Positions 32,481 through 45,488 of a DNA stretch of 64,000 bases are shown piece by piece (positions within the stretch are counted from its first letter, which is position 1; the number at the start of each line of letters is the position of its first letter). The translations under genes were made by a program, and so were the position numbers. The notes below the pieces were generated by a model, which had not been told where the DNA came from, did no database searches, and worked only from the letters and a program-made list of their open reading frames with translations. Origin of the DNA: Mallotus nudiflorus (Eukaryota; Streptophyta; Magnoliopsida; Malpighiales; Euphorbiaceae); assembly GCA_947683625.1 (NCBI GenBank), contig CANTUR010000630.1, positions 1,674,001-1,738,000 on the forward strand. Reading direction: 5' to 3'.

Positions 32481-33554
32481 TGAAAGAGTCCTAAAGGGGG
32501 GTGAATAGGATTATCAAACAATAATAAGAAATTAAAAGACTTGAACAAGAATTAAAAGGAAAGTGGAGAAGGAAGAATGATAAACATAATAATTTAAGGA
32601 GTTAAGATTCTCAACAATCCTACGTCTCCACTTAACTTATCCCCAAGTTAGGATTTTGAATCACCACAATCTATTTCCCTAGATTGATTTTTACAACTTG
32701 AGTTTTAGGCTCAAATCAAACCTTACAAATTGAGTTTCAAGGCTCACACTAAAACCGAATTCACAAGTGTTTTAATGGCTAAACACTTAAACCAATTCCT
32801 TTAAAATAGAATCTCACTTCCTGTTTCCTTAACCCAAAAAAATAGAAGAATAAGAATTTATATTCCAACACTCACAAACTCTCACAAGAGTATATAATAA
32901 TAAAATGAATTTTGAAAAAGTTTTAAAAGCTTAATTGAATTCTTGAAAGTATATAATGAATAAAAAAGTTTCTTAATGTCAAAATAATCTTTAAAGGTTA
33001 TATTTATACTTGAGCAATTCAATTATAACTGTTGGAAGCAATAATTTCATTCCTAATAAAATCAAAGTCCATTTGAATGTAATTTGGACTTTTGAGTTGT
33101 AATTTGTTAAGTCCCGGTCGAGACAAGCATTGAATAGCCATTATAAGCTGTTGTATTTAAATTTTTGCATTAGTCCCAGTCGGGATCACCTTGTCCCGGT
33201 TGGGACTACCTTATGCTGGGCATTGTCCCGATCGGGACATTGGATCGGGATCAGTTCTCCCAAAAATTAAATTTTTGCATAAAATTGGTCTACCTTGGTC
33301 CCACTCGGGACTACCCTAGTTCTGGCCAGGACCATAATAGGATTTGCACTTTTTAAGCAATTTAGTTCTTATATTGAGTCTAATCATGATAGTGCTTGTA
33401 ATGTCTTTCAGAAATGATTTTTCTTTAATATTTCATCATTATTTTGACTTCCAAATTACTCATAACTTATACACACTTGAAGCAAACAAATCAGTTGCTC
33501 AAAATTAATTTTTTTAAGATCAAAATCAAGATTGATAACTTGCTAAGGTCAACA
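32481..33554 (-). repeat. 3' LTR of Sirevirus A
   Basis: In element sense starts TGTTGACCTTAGCAAG and ends CCCCCCTTTAGGACTCTTTCA. Contains several CGGGAC/GTCCCG motifs (33110-33330). Confidence 0.9.
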
Positions 33555-33567
33555 ATCTCCCCTTTTT
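33555..33567 (-). other. Polypurine tract of Sirevirus A
   Basis: Minus strand TAAAAAGGGGAGAT directly before the 3' LTR start TGTTGACC. Typical Sirevirus form. Confidence 0.85.
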
Positions 33568-34566
33568 AATTTTGACAAACTTATTTTGAGTTTGATAAAA
33601 AAAATAATACAATGTGAAGTGTGTGATAGATAACAATGATGATATCAAATAAAATCAAATATATTTCTTCATTTCCCCTATGAATATGGACATGATAAAA
33701 AATATAAATTTATAATTTATTCACCATGACAAAAAATATAAAATGTATTATGAGAGAATTATGGCCTAATGTAACAAATGTATTAAAAACATAAAAAAAT
33801 ATTTTGGCAATATGAAGGAAATAATTTCAAATATATATGTATATAATGCATCACAAAAATAGTACATATAGCACAACCTCATATGATCATATAAAGTTTA
33901 GCTAGCTAATTATATACGATCATGTGGTACTTAGCATATTACAAACACTAACACTAACACTAAGCACAATTATCGCATAGCTTCATCTCCTTTTTTTGTC
34001 AAAGACAAAAAAAGAGATATAATGGGAAATGATCCTAAAGGAATAATAATAAGAAAATCCTAAAGGTAATAAAAGATCACGAACCAAAACAATGAAAAAT
34101 AAAGATATACCAAATCTTTATGAAATTATATGGCATACACAAAAATAATATTCAAATAATTTTCTCTCCCCCTATTTTAAATGATAAAATAGAATAATAA
34201 TAAAACAAAAATAATATTCAAATAATTTTAAATAATAATAGTAAGGGCACACTATCACACAGGTGTATCAAAAAAAATTTCTCCCTTTAATCCCTTTTAA
34301 AGGAATTAACTAAATACTCATGCAAATTCAAATATTTCTTCACCTTTGTAAAAAATGAAAAAGAATGAATATTAGAGAAATTGAAATTTTTGAAGAAAGG
34401 AAAATTTCATTAATAGGAAAAATTCATACAACATAAAGATAAAATACTGAAAATAAATAAGAAATAAACGAAACATAAACACACAGAAAATGAACCTAAA
34501 AATAAACTAACAGCTAGAGGCTCATACCTAGGAAATACTAAACATATATTGAAAATAAAACAAACG

Positions 34567-35832
34567 AAAAATACAAATAATATCTATTCTAGAGGAGGAG
34601 ATGAAGGAGGAGGAGGATAGGTGCAAGTATAGCCTTGTTGCTTATAAATATCATGGACATCATGTTGAAGATAAGCAATATTATCATCAATTTGATTAAA
34701 ATGCACATTGAAATTGGATTCAACTTCATCAAAGCGAGAATTGAAGTTGGATTCCATCAAGGACATGCATTCAAAGATTTGTCCAACCCAAAGAGGTTCA
34801 TCATGTTGAGCTTGAGCACCTTGAGTCGATGTACCTTCATTTCTTATTATTTTTCTTGGAGAAGCATCATGAGTTCGTTCTTTTTCCCCAATGTCTTGAC
34901 CTTCTTACTCTTCTAATTCTTGAAACATAGCTTCAATATATTCACTTGCTCCAAGGTTATATTTCCAAATCCAGACACTATTAATAGAAGTGAATTGTTT
35001 AGAATTTTTTTATAAAAGTTTCATCAAGAAGTATAAGCTTGGTAGAAGGTAGAGGATCAAGATTAACATTGTAAAATTTAGCAAGTTTTGTGACAATTCC
35101 ACCAATACAAATTGCACTAGTGTTACTAACACTAATTAGCCAAATTCTCCATTATAAAAATCTTCCCAAAGAAATCTTTTCATCATGACAAAGATAATAA
35201 AGAATGAAAAATATTAAGAGAAAGAGTTTTATTAGAAATAGCTCTACCATTAATAGAATAGGTAATGAAGTGATGAACATACCAAAGTGCTTTGGATTTG
35301 ATATGTGAGGCTTTAGTATGTCTGGCAGAGAATTGAAGAGCATTAGGAGCTTTGATTTCATCCCAAAAAAGAGGAAGCAAACCAATGAGGGTTAATTTGA
35401 ATGTGTCCCTCTTGGGAAAAACTAAAAAAGTATCAAACTCTTGATGTGTGTCATGAAGCGATCTCTTCCTCCCAATTTAAATCTCATAGAGAAGTAAGGA
35501 TTAGCATTATCAAACTGGATGGAACAATGAGCGTATGATGAAAGAAATTCAATAATGAGAGAAGGATAAGATGGAAAAGGTGAGAAATCAAAATCATATA
35601 TTCCACTTTTGAGAAGAAGATCCTTGACTTCATCATAACAACCAATTGCTTTGAGAGTAGGTTCATCCATGAATCCTGAGGGAATGAAGACTCTCTTTTG
35701 GAATTGTGACATTCTCTTCTTGAGATCCTGAGAATAATATGAGAATGGAGAGTATGTTCTTTTGGGTTTATCCTTCTTTAAAGGAGGATTTTGAGAAGAG
35801 GAAGGAACCTTACTTGGTTTCTTAGGAGCCAT
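34567..35832 (-). pseudogene. Envelope-like / plant transposon protein ORF of Sirevirus A
   Basis: Extra ORF downstream of RNase H. An ATG at 35832 opens a 136-codon frame starting MAPKKPSKVPSSSQNPPLKK. Then KRVFIPSGFMDEPTL and IIEFLSSYAHCSIQFDN, the start of the 'putative plant transposon protein' domain found in Sirevirus and Athila envelope-like ORFs. After a frameshift near 35400, LPLFWDEIKAPNALQFSA and KALWYVHHFITYSINGRAIS (35183-35380) continue it. A later frame (34584-34766) gives a coiled-coil-like ESNFNVHFNQIDDNIAYLQ and a PPPPSSPP tail. No clear signal peptide or membrane segment. Role in the element is unknown. Confidence 0.75.
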
Positions 35833-36006
35833 GATAAGAGAAAAGAAAAATATAGGAAGAATTTGTAAAGAAAGGAAAGATTTGATTGAGATGAAAAATC
35901 TAGTAGGAATATAATGACATTCATAGGCAAAAGATTAGGGTTGGAAATAGTTCAAATTTGAATTTGAATTGAATAGGAACCTCAAAAACCGTTCCTGATT
36001 ATGATT

Positions 36007-36019
36007 GGGGGGGGGGGGG
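36007..36019. repeat. G homopolymer
   Basis: Run of about 13 G between the envelope-like ORF start and the RNase H region. Confidence 0.9.
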
Positions 36020-36699
36020 TCAAAAGGTTAATAGGATTTGAAATCCTAATTTTGTCTAGAGCAATGTCCCGATCAGGACATGCTCTCCTCCCGGTTGGGA
36101 CTAAATGCCCTGAGTGATATCCTGATCGGGATCAATACTGTGTAAAAGCACAAAATTGACATAGTAATGTCCCTATTGGGACATGATTTGATCCCAGGAG
36201 GGACAAGACCCTGATAGCAAGAAATTTGCAAAATCCTCTCAATTAAGTCCAAAATATTTTATAATAAGTCCTTGCAAATTAAATGTATTTTATTTTGAAT
36301 TAATTAAGAGATATAGTGAAGGATTAAATTAGATATATGAAATAAACTCATTTAAGGAAGGATATATTTTGCAAAAAAAATAATTAAAATAATTAATTAA
36401 ATGAATAAAAGTTTCATTCATTAATTATTAATTTTTCAAAATATGAAGAATTTAAAAAAATGATTTTCAAGATATGTAAAAAATAAGGAAAATTAAATTT
36501 TAAAATTAATCAAAGTAATTCAAATAAAAACCACATGATTTCTTATGAAAAAAAAATGAAGGTAATTAATAAAATACAAAAAAATGTACTTAGAGAACAA
36601 GTGTTGTATACCAAAAATAAACATAAAGAAAACTTAAATAAAACTAAACATTAATATAGCAATTTTAACACAAAATCAAGAAAAACTATAACCATTAAT

Positions 36700-37330
36700 C
36701 ATGTTAAGTTCATGTTTAATGAAATTCAATCTCTCTTCGTTGAGATGTTTGGTGAAGATATCAACAAGTTGATTATATGTATCAATAAAATCAAGTGAGA
36801 TATCACTAATTTAAACATGATCACATAAAAAATGATGTCAGTTGTGTATATGCTTAGTTTTAGAATGTTGAATGGGATTCTTGCTAAGGTTTATAGCACT
36901 CGTATTATCACATTTGATAGGAATGTGATAAAATTTTATACCATAGTCCAACAATTATTATTTTTTCCATAAGACTTATGAATAATAAAGACTTGCTGCA
37001 ATATATTCAGCTTCAGCAGTGGACAAGGCAACTGAAACTTATTTCTTACTAAACTAAGAAACTAAACATTGTCCTAAAAGTTGACAAGTTTCAAAAGTGC
37101 TCTTTCTATTTAGTAAGCTATCGACAAAATCTACATCTGAATAGCTAATTAAGTCAAAGGAGGAATTCCTAGGATACCAAAGTCCTAAATGCATTGTTCC
37201 ATAAAAAATATATCCTTTTGATAACATTCAAATAAGACTCTCTAGGACTATATTGAAACCTAGCATGCAAGCAAATAACAAACATAATGTCAGGTCTACT
37301 CACAGTTAAATAAAAAAGGGATCCGATCAT
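36700..37330 (-). pseudogene. Sirevirus A RNase H remnant
   Basis: Minus-strand frames read SYSDVDFVDSLLNRKSTFET, then GQCLVS and VSVALSTAEAEYIAAS (36990-37030), then the tail with ISLDFIDTYNQLVDIFTKHL-like sequence (36730-36800). These match the Ty1/copia RNase H (YSDADWAG, STAEAEY, DIFTK). Stops and frameshifts. Confidence 0.85.
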
Positions 37331-38200
37331 ACTTCCAAATCACTTTTCATCAACAGGTTTGCCATTCTCATCCTTATTGAGTTTAGTTAAGGTGCTCATT
37401 GGAGTTTTGCTTGTCTTAGGTTCATTCATGCCAAACTTCTTGAGAATGTCTTTTACATATTTGGTTTGATTGATGAAAATCACATATTTACATTGTTTAA
37501 TTTGAAGTCTAAGGAAGAATTTGAGTTCTCTCAGCATACTCATCTCAAATTCTCCTTGCATTAACTTAGAAAATTCCTCACACAAGCAATGGTTAGTAGC
37601 ACTGAAAATAATATCATCAACATATATTTGAAAAATTAATAAATCATGTTTGGATTTCTTTATGAAAAGAGTTGTGTCAACTTTTTCTTTAGAGAACCCT
37701 TTTCTAATAAAAAGTTACTCAATCTTTCATACCAAGCTCTTGGAGCTTATTTCAATCCATACAATGCCTTTAACAATTTAAAAACATGATTTGGAAAATC
37801 AAAATTTTCAAAACCAGAAGGTTGCTCAACATATACCTTCTCTTCAATAAAACCATTTAAAAATGAACTTTTAACATCCATTTAATAAAGTTTAAAATCC
37901 ATGAATGATGCAAATGCAATTAGCATTCTAATAGTTTCTAACCTTGTAATGGGGGGGGAGAGGTTTCATCATAATCAATATCTTTCCTTTGATAATAACC
38001 TTTAGCTACTAGTTTAACTTTGTTCCTAGTTTTGACACCTTATTTATTCATCTTATTTCTAAATACCATTTGGTGCCTATAATAAGATGATGTTTAGGTC
38101 TAGGAACTAAAGACCAAACCTTATTTCTCTTAAATTGATTTAACTCCTCTTACATAGTAAGGACCCAAAATTCATCACATAAAGCATCATTAACATTTTT
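37331..38200 (-). pseudogene. Sirevirus A reverse transcriptase remnant
   Basis: Minus-strand order: GTKW segment near 38060-38080, VAKGYYQRKDIDYDE near 37965-38010, MDVKSSFLNGFIEEKVYVEQ (37830-37885), YGLK and RAWYERLSNF region (37700-37760), QIYVDDIIFSA (37600-37630, catalytic YVDD intact), then GEFEMSMLRELKFFLRLQIK (37500-37560) and KYVKDILKKFGMNEP. Ty1/copia type. Interrupted by stops and at least two frameshifts. Confidence 0.88.
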
Positions 38201-38675
38201 AGATTCAATTTGAGAAATGAAGGCTAGATTTACAATAGACTTAAGTTTAGATCTAGTAGTTACCCCTTTTTTAGTGTCACCTATGATGAGGTCTTAAGGA
38301 TGAGCTTTCTTGAATTGTCAATCCTTTAGAAGTTCATCCTTCAAGGTTGGTTGAGATATATCTTCATTGTCCTCCTTCTTAAACCTTCAAGTTTCAAAGG
38401 CTTACTAGCATTTTATTTTTGAGTATACATAATCTTATTGTCATTTATAAGTTCTTTAATACTACAAACATCCTTTCTAGGATCAAGTGAGTTTGATTCA
38501 TAAAAAACAACATGCATTGACTCTTCAACAATTAAAGTATTTTTATTAAACACTTTATATGCTTTGCTAAATGTGGCATAGCCTAGGAAAATTCCTTCAT
38601 CGACTTATAGAGTCAAATTTTCCAAGATTTTCCTTAGTGTTTAATATAAAGCACTTGCATCCAAATACTCTTAAA
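38201..38675 (-). pseudogene. Sirevirus A integrase C-terminus and linker
   Basis: Minus-strand frames read KCFILNTKENLGKF (left edge of copy C at 38676 lies within this motif's upstream side), DEGIFLGYATFSKAYKVFNK and ESMHVVFYESN. These are the copia integrase C-terminal GKFD...FLGY...AYRV region. It continues on the far side of copy C at 41185. Confidence 0.82.
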
Positions 38676-41184
38676 TGTCACGACCCAAAACAGGGGCCAT
38701 GACCGGCGCTAGGGAACGAGAATTCTTTCTAATCCGGAACCCGTAGCAAGCCTAAAAATAAAATAAAACATGCAATAATAATAATAATAATAATATCACA
38801 ATTAAATAAAATACGGTGCAGCGGAAATAAAAATCATAAATATTGCAATAACATTTGCGCTAACTGGATTTAAATTAAATACTCATCTCATATATATATA
38901 AACTCCTTTATACAAATCCAGTTCAAATATAATACAACATCTCTTTAAATATTTAATGACTACTGCAGTGTCTAGATAAAATAAAACTCAAGACTCAGAG
39001 AAGCAATTTACACAAGGAAGCCAGGGTGGAAGAAATCCGACGTACAGGCCTGCTACTGAGGTCTGAAGATGATGACTCTCTTGAAAAATAGTCAATGCAG
39101 GGGAGTCAGACCTCACTGAGTGAATTACTATAGTATATATACATGCATACTAAATGATAATGCATACAATCAACAATATATATCTAATATGTATATATAC
39201 AGACAAATACACACAGATGCAATAAAATCATTTTATATATATTTCATTGAAAATTATCGTTTATGAAGGATTAAATAGAACCCTAGAATATCGTAACCTC
39301 GAAAACAGTGTTAGACAACACTCTAGCCATACATGCTCACTTATTCCAAATATATCCACTTAATCCATTTAGACAGTAGACTGGCCTCGAGACACTAAGT
39401 CAACCGAGCTCCAGCAGTCTGACTATCAGTGTGATTGGCCCCGAGACACTTGGTCAACCGAGCTCCAGCAATCACACTCCCAAATCATATCTCACACATC
39501 AAATAATCATATCCAATCAATATCCACAAATGGTTAGTTATATAGCCTAAATGCTATAGGCGTACCGGTACATACTCGGTCCTAGTGCTGCCCACTAGGT
39601 AGCACATTCTATTAATATCCTTCATTAATAAATATAAAACATTCATTCACAAATAAATGATGCATGAATTTAAATAAAATAACAATATAAACCATATATA
39701 TACTGGAAATATACCAAAAGTAAACCAGGTATATCTCGAGTATATATACGTCAAACAAATCCAATCAAATTACAAATTAAGCTAGAAATATATTTAAAAA
39801 TATTTTAAATATAATTTATTAATAAAACATGCATATAATTTAATATATACCAAAAATAAACTAAAAATATACTTAAATACAAATCACATTATTTATGCAT
39901 ATTTAATCAAAATAAAACATGCATTTCTAAATCATGCACCCTAAACACATTTATATATAAAATAGTAACTCACACTTAGTACGCTCCACAAGATGGATTC
40001 GACGGGCCTGGTCCACTAGGCCTCGGTCTCAGCGCAACTAAACAAACAATAACGACAGAAATCAGAATAAACCTAACAGAAAATCCTAGAAACTCGATCT
40101 AGAACATTAAACACAGAAACAGAAGTAGGGTTCGACCGGACATCATTTTTTATAAGAATTCTACCGAAAATTAGAAAATAATATTAAAATATTCAAAAAT
40201 ACCAAAAAATCAAAATAATCTCCAAAAATTCCAAAAAAATTCACACATGTAGATTAAGCTAAGGGGAACAACATTTGTGAAGGAATTTTTTCATGAATCA
40301 ATCAAATTGAAGTTCAAAAAATTCAAGAACCCTAATATGGCCGAAATCGAAAATTCGAAACCTAAGCAAATCAAGATCATTTTAAGTGAAACAAAGCTTG
40401 GAATCACACTCATCGGAGCTCAAGGAGAAGAAAGAGACTGGCGGTGTCAAAAATGGTGGCCGAAAACGTCGTGATCGACGGTGAAGAAGAATTTGGCTTC
40501 TCCGGCCAAAATCAACTTCCAAATGCCGGAAACGGCTGCAATAGGCGACGAGGAAGGCTGATGAAGGTGGTGGCACGCCGGACGGCACACCAATGGTAAG
40601 AAATCGGGACGACAGTGACCGGACGGCGATGGGGAGTGGAATCGGGGAAGAAGGAAGAAATCGGGGGCAATTTTGTAATTTTCCAAAAGTTTTGTTTTTT
40701 GACATATTATATGTATATATATATATACTTTACACTATATAATAAAATAATATTAGATTACACACATTAAATATACACCACACACATATAATTTAATATT
40801 TTAAAATTTAATAATAATTAAAAATAATTAAATAACAATAAAACTAATAAATAAATAATAAAATATTAAGGTAATAAATTAAACCCTAATTAAATAAATA
40901 TATACACACATAGGCTTTATTTAGCAATTTAAAATTACGTATGAGTTCATGCAAGTCCGTAAATCTATTTAAAATAATTAATAGTAAATTATTTACGTGA
41001 AAATTTTCCCGAAAATGCAAGTCCTGGGAAAATTTTACGTAAAACACTTAAAATAATAATAAATAATTAAAAATTCAATTTTAATTAAATAAAAGCTCAT
41101 GAAATATCAATATTATATTTAAAAATTATTAACACTGCATATCCCGATACAGTGTAAAAATGTTTAAAAACACGGGATATTATA
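38676..41184 (+). mobile_element. TGTCACGACCC-family repeat, copy C
   Basis: 2509 bp inserted in the Sirevirus A integrase, flanked by TTAAA at 38671-38675 and 41185-41189 (perfect 5-bp duplication). Starts TGTCACGACCCAAAACAGG and ends CACGGGATATTATA, a decayed form of the complement GGGTCGTGACA. The uninterrupted sequence in Sirevirus D (61360-61380) gives the empty site. Shares blocks with copy B over its length; the promoter segment seen in A and B is partly deleted (about 40145-40200). Best explained as a solo LTR. Confidence 0.88.
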
Positions 41185-41770
41185 TTAAATATATGAGATT
41201 TTAGGTTTTCTATTGTTCCATAGCTCATACGAAGTTTTATGTAAAATTGATCTTTTGAAAACTCTATTTGAAATATAATAAAATGTGTTAACAACTTCCA
41301 TCCAAAAGTATAGAGGAAAAATATACTCTTGAAGCATTGTTATAGCCATTTCCACAAGAGTTCTATTTTTCCTTTCGACTACCCCATTTTGTTGAGGAGT
41401 TTAAGGAGAAGAAAAAATATGTGAAATACCATTTTCATTACAATATGTTTTAAAAAATTCATTTTCAAATTCAATTCTATGATCACTTCTAATAAAAGAA
41501 ATACAAAAACCTTTTTCTTTTTGAACTCTTTTTGCAAAGTTTTCAAAAGCTTTAAATGCATCATTCTTATGAGCAAGAAAACACACCCAAGTAAATCTAA
41601 AGTAATCATCAACCAATACATATGCATAATGCATTCCACCGAGACTAGAAACTCTAATTGGTCCAAATAAATTTATATGTATAAGTTCAAGTAATGTACA
41701 AATGGACACTACATTTTTTCGCTTAAATGAGGACTTGGATTGTTTTCCCTTTTGGCAAGCATCACAAGGT
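41185..41770 (-). pseudogene. Sirevirus A integrase core remnant
   Basis: A 102-codon frame (41401-41709) reads HINLFGPIRVSSLGG, YVLVDDYFRFTWVCF and FIRSDHRIEFENEFFK. The first catalytic Asp of HMDLFGP is Asn here (HINLFGP); the second, in SDHxxEF, is kept; the Glu of VERKNRTL (about 41360-41380) is kept in another frame. Then KTPFELW and similar C-terminal pieces to the edge of copy C. Non-functional. Confidence 0.88.
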
Positions 41771-42270
41771 TTATCCTTAGTGAATTTAAGTTAGGTAAAT
41801 CAATCATAAGTTCATGTTTACATAGATCATTCAAAAGCTCAAAATTTGCATGTCTTAACCTTCTATATCATGTCATGTGTCATGGAAAATAGACATTAAG
41901 CATTTGATATCTTTTTTATTAATCTTGTTCAAATTAATAACATAAATATTATCGATTCTTTCACCACTAAAAATTATTTTATCTTCATCAAAATTACTAA
42001 CAAAGCAATTTTTAGGATAAAAAGTCACTTTATTTTCCATGTCACATAATTGACTTATATTAAGTAAATTATTTTTGAGACTATTAACAAGTAACACATG
42101 ATGTATAGATAAGGATTAAGGATTACCTATTTCTCCAATGCCCACTATCTTTCCTTTGGCATTATCTCCAAATGTGACATGTCCTCCATCTTTTGCATCA
42201 AGCTTATTGAATTTCTCCTTGTCTCCTGTCATAAGTCTTGAACATCCACTATTAAGATACCACTTGCTTT
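41771..42270 (-). pseudogene. Sirevirus A protease and pre-integrase region
   Basis: Minus strand reads KWYLNSGCSRLMTGDKEKFN near 42210-42266. The family active site is DSGCSRHMTG; here Asp is Asn (codon AAT, complement of 42251-42253), so protease activity is lost. Then GGHVTFGDNAKG, and NNLLNISQLCDMENKVTFYP (41990-42060) with the GAG-pre-integrase zinc region after it. Confidence 0.85.
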
Positions 42271-42679
42271 TCATTCTTGTGAATTTCAAGCACACTTACA
42301 CAAAATAATTTAAGTGTTCTTTTGAACCTAAACCTTTCTCAGTATAGGTTAGTTAGTCTCAAAATAATCTAAATGAAATAAATTCATTTATAGTCTTCTA
42401 TAGAAGTACACATTGTTGGTATGTCCTTTAATCATGCAATATAAACATATAACATTTTCAAATTTATTTCTCCTAGGATACTTTCCTAATATGTGAAACA
42501 CGCCTTTTGTGTTGTGATGGTGTATGTCTCCTATTATTTTGAGTGTGAGACATACATTAACAATGACAATATGTATTTTGATAGGTTTGCACAACATATT
42601 TAGGTGCATTATGTTGTGCAACATGCTTATGAGTGTTGTGTCTAGTGTATATATAAGCATGTTTGGGTTGAGACTTACC

Positions 42680-44322
42680 TCATTGCGTCATATAGGATTG
42701 AGTCTTATGAGACTTTCCTTTAATACTTGACACATAAGACTTATTAGCTTTAAAAGCATAAGTCTCAATCATTTTAAAGGAAGAATTAATGGAATTGCAT
42801 GATGCTTTAACAAATTTAATATGTGATGATGATGAATATAAGTTCATTCCATTCGTATATCCAATTCCATGATTATTTCCATAAAATTTTTGGGAGTCAA
42901 GTAAGTTATCCAAACTCTTTTTTCCTCTTTGAAATTTGGATATAAAATTCTTTCGCTCTACAACCTCATTAGAAAGTTTATGATTTTCATCTCTTACTTT
43001 ATTGAGTTGCTCTTCTAAGGAATTAGAAGATTTTAAGTCACTAGCATGTTTATCATTTGATTTAACAAGATTAAAAAATTCAATTTTTAACTTCTTAAAT
43101 TTCTTGATTAAGCTATTTAACTCATGTTCGTAATGCTTCTTTTTAGAAAGTAAGCTTTTGCACTTAAGCAATAGTTTGCTCATAATATAGCTCTCAACAT
43201 CATCATCATCATCATCATAAGCACAATATTCATCACAAGTAGAGTTAGAAGTAGATGGTACCTCTTTTTCATCTTTAAGGGCCATGAAGCAAAGATTGGC
43301 CATTTCTTATTGTTCCTCTTCCTCTTTAGATTCAGAGGAATCATCCTAAGTAGGTTTGAAGGCCTTTTCTTATCCTTTGCTCCTTTATTCTTGAATTTGA
43401 GTTTGGGACACTCACTTCGAATGTATCTTGGTTTCTTGCATTCATTGTAAGTAACTTCTTTAGTTCTCTTTTTGCCATCTCCTTTAAACTTCTTGTTGAA
43501 GTCCCTTGTTCTTGAGAAATTTTTCTTTCTCAAAAACTTCTTGAAGTTCCTAATGAGCATGGCAATATCACCATCTTTATCACTAGAATCTTCAACATTT
43601 TCATCTTTACTTTCTTCTCATGAGACCTTTAATGTTATGCTCTTTTTCTTTTCTTTTTTCTCTTTTTGCTCTTAACCTCTTTGCTTAATTGTGAGCTCAT
43701 GTGTCAAGAGCTTACCAATAAGCACATTGGTTGAAAGAGTAGAGAAGTCTTGAGCTTCCTCAATTAAAGTGACTCAAGATTCCCAATCCTTCTTAAGTAG
43801 GATTCTTAAAATCTTACTGTTCACCTCTTTCTTGGAGAAATATTTTTCAAGTTTCTTGAGGGTTGTGAGGAGAGTATTACAATAGTTTTTCATCTCCGTG
43901 ATTGATTCTTGAAGCTTTATTTTAAAGAGTTCATATTTATACATATGAAGTTGAACTTTTTTGCTCCTTACTTATACTTTGCCTTCATAATGGTTCTCCA
44001 AGGTTTCCCACATTTCCTTAGCCGAAATGCAATGTTGAAGCTTGTCTCCTTCTTCTCTTATTATGAAAGAAAGTAGAGTGATCATAGCTTTCTTATTTTT
44101 TTAGTTTTCTTTCTTTTGATCATTGCTCCAATCACTTCTTGAAAGAGTAGTTTGTACACCATCAATGGTAGTTTTTTGTGGTTGCCAACCTTTGAGAATA
44201 ACTTCCTAAATTCTAATGGAATCAGAATCTAGATATAGTTCCATTTTGAACTTCCAATGAGGATAATCACTACCATCAAAGAATGGTCTAAATGAAGACA
44301 TATTTTTAGATTCACTCCCCAT
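42680..44322 (-). pseudogene. Sirevirus A gag remnant
   Basis: Starts with ATG at 44322 (MGSESKNMSSFRPFFDGSDY, PHWKFKMELYL), the usual copia gag opening. Capsid part continues with AKEMWETLENHYEG (43990-44040) and KVQLHMYKYELF. The zinc knuckle at 43420-43460 reads YNECKKPRYIRSEC: the first Cys and the His of CX2CX4HX4C are lost. The C-terminal 207-codon frame (42680-43303) begins MANLCFMALKDEKEVPS, has an acidic DDDDDD run and a long coiled coil, as in other Sirevirus gags. Frameshifts near 43560 and 43300. Confidence 0.87.
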
Positions 44323-44341
44323 AGCAATTAAGTTCCTAGAA

Positions 44342-44359
44342 TCCAAGCTCTGGTACTAA
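44342..44359 (-). other. Primer binding site of Sirevirus A
   Basis: Minus strand ATTAGTACCAGAGCTTGG, two changes from ATTGGTATCAGAGCTTGG, which pairs with initiator tRNA-Met. Adjacent to the 5' LTR end. Confidence 0.8.
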
Positions 44360-44360
44360 T

Positions 44361-45488
44361 TGAAAGAGTCCTAGAGGGGGTGAATAGGACTATCAAACAA
44401 TAATAAGAAATTAAAAAATTTAAACAAGAATTAAAAGGAATGTTAAGAAGTAAGAATGATGAACACAAGAATTTAAGGAGTTCAGATTCTCAATAATCCT
44501 ACATCTCCGCCTAACTTATCCCCAAGTTAGGATTTTGAATCATTACAATTTGTTTCTCTAGATTGATTTTTACAACTTAAGTTTTAGGCTCAACTCAAAC
44601 CTTACAACTTGAGTTTTCAAGGCTCACTCAAAAACCAATTCACAAGTGTTTTCAAGGCTTACACTAAAATCGAATTTTCAAGTGTTTTAATGGCTAAACA
44701 CTTAAACCAATTCTTTTAAAATAGAATCTCACTTCCCATTTCCTTAATCCCAAAAAATAGAAGAAAAAGAATTTCTATTCTAATACTCAACAACTCTAAT
44801 AAGAGCATATAAAAAGAAAATGGATTTTAAAAGAGTTTTCAAAGCTCAATTGAATGCTTAAAAGTATATAATGAATAAATAATTTTCTTAACCTCAAAAT
44901 AATCTTCAAAGGTTATATTTATACTTAAGCAATTTAATTATAGTTATTGGAAGCAATAATTTCATTCTCAAAAAATCAAAGTCCATTTAAATGTAATTTG
45001 GGCTTTTGAGCTATAATTTGTCAAGTCTCAGTCGAGATATCATCAGTCCTTGTCAGGACGAGCATTCAATAGCCATTATGAGACATTGTATTTGAATTTT
45101 TGCATTAGTCCGGGTCGGGCTCACCTTGTCCCGATCAAAACTACCTTATTTCGGGCACTATCTTGGTAAGGACATTGGATAGGGATCAGTTCTGCTAAAA
45201 TTTGAGTTTTAAATAAAATTGGTCTGCCTTGGTCCAGATCGGGACTGCCCTAGTCTCGATTGAGACCATGACAAGATTTGCACTTTTTAAGCAATTTAGT
45301 CCCTATATTGAGTCTGATAATGATAGTGCTTGTGATGTCTTGCCAAAATGATTTTTCTTTAATAGTTCATTATTATTTTGACATCCAAGTTATTCCTAGC
45401 TTTTACAAACTTGAAGTAAACACATTAGTTGCTCAAAATTAAGTTTGTTAAAATCAAAATCAAGATTGATAACTTACTAAGGTCAATA
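44361..45488 (-). repeat. 5' LTR of Sirevirus A
   Basis: In sense starts TATTGACCTTAGTAAG (TG start mutated to TA) and ends CCCCCTCTAGGACTCTTTCA. Same motifs as 32481-33554. Confidence 0.9.

Larger units (their letters stand above)
32481..45488 (-). mobile_element. Sirevirus (Ty1/copia) A, minus strand, nested in the LINE
   Basis: Two LTRs (32481-33554 and 44361-45488), a tRNA-Met type primer site, a polypurine tract AAAAAGGGGAGAT, and gag-PR-IN-RT-RH followed by an envelope-like ORF region: the layout of the plant Sirevirus (SIRE/Maximus) group. Flanking 5-mers are GACAT (32476-32480) and AACAT (45489-45493), a duplication with one transition. About 13 kb, of which 2.5 kb is TGTCACGACCC copy C. 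All ORFs are broken. Confidence 0.92.

Noticed and set aside
40382..40705. 107-codon minus frame in copy C
   Set aside because: Lies in a non-coding LTR-like repeat; reported only as a low-interest observation because copy B shares part of it.
41479..41670. Plus-strand frame over Sirevirus A integrase, and 60884-61135 minus over Sirevirus D integrase
   Set aside because: Both are antisense shadows of the same integrase segment; they resemble each other only because the sense strands are homologous.
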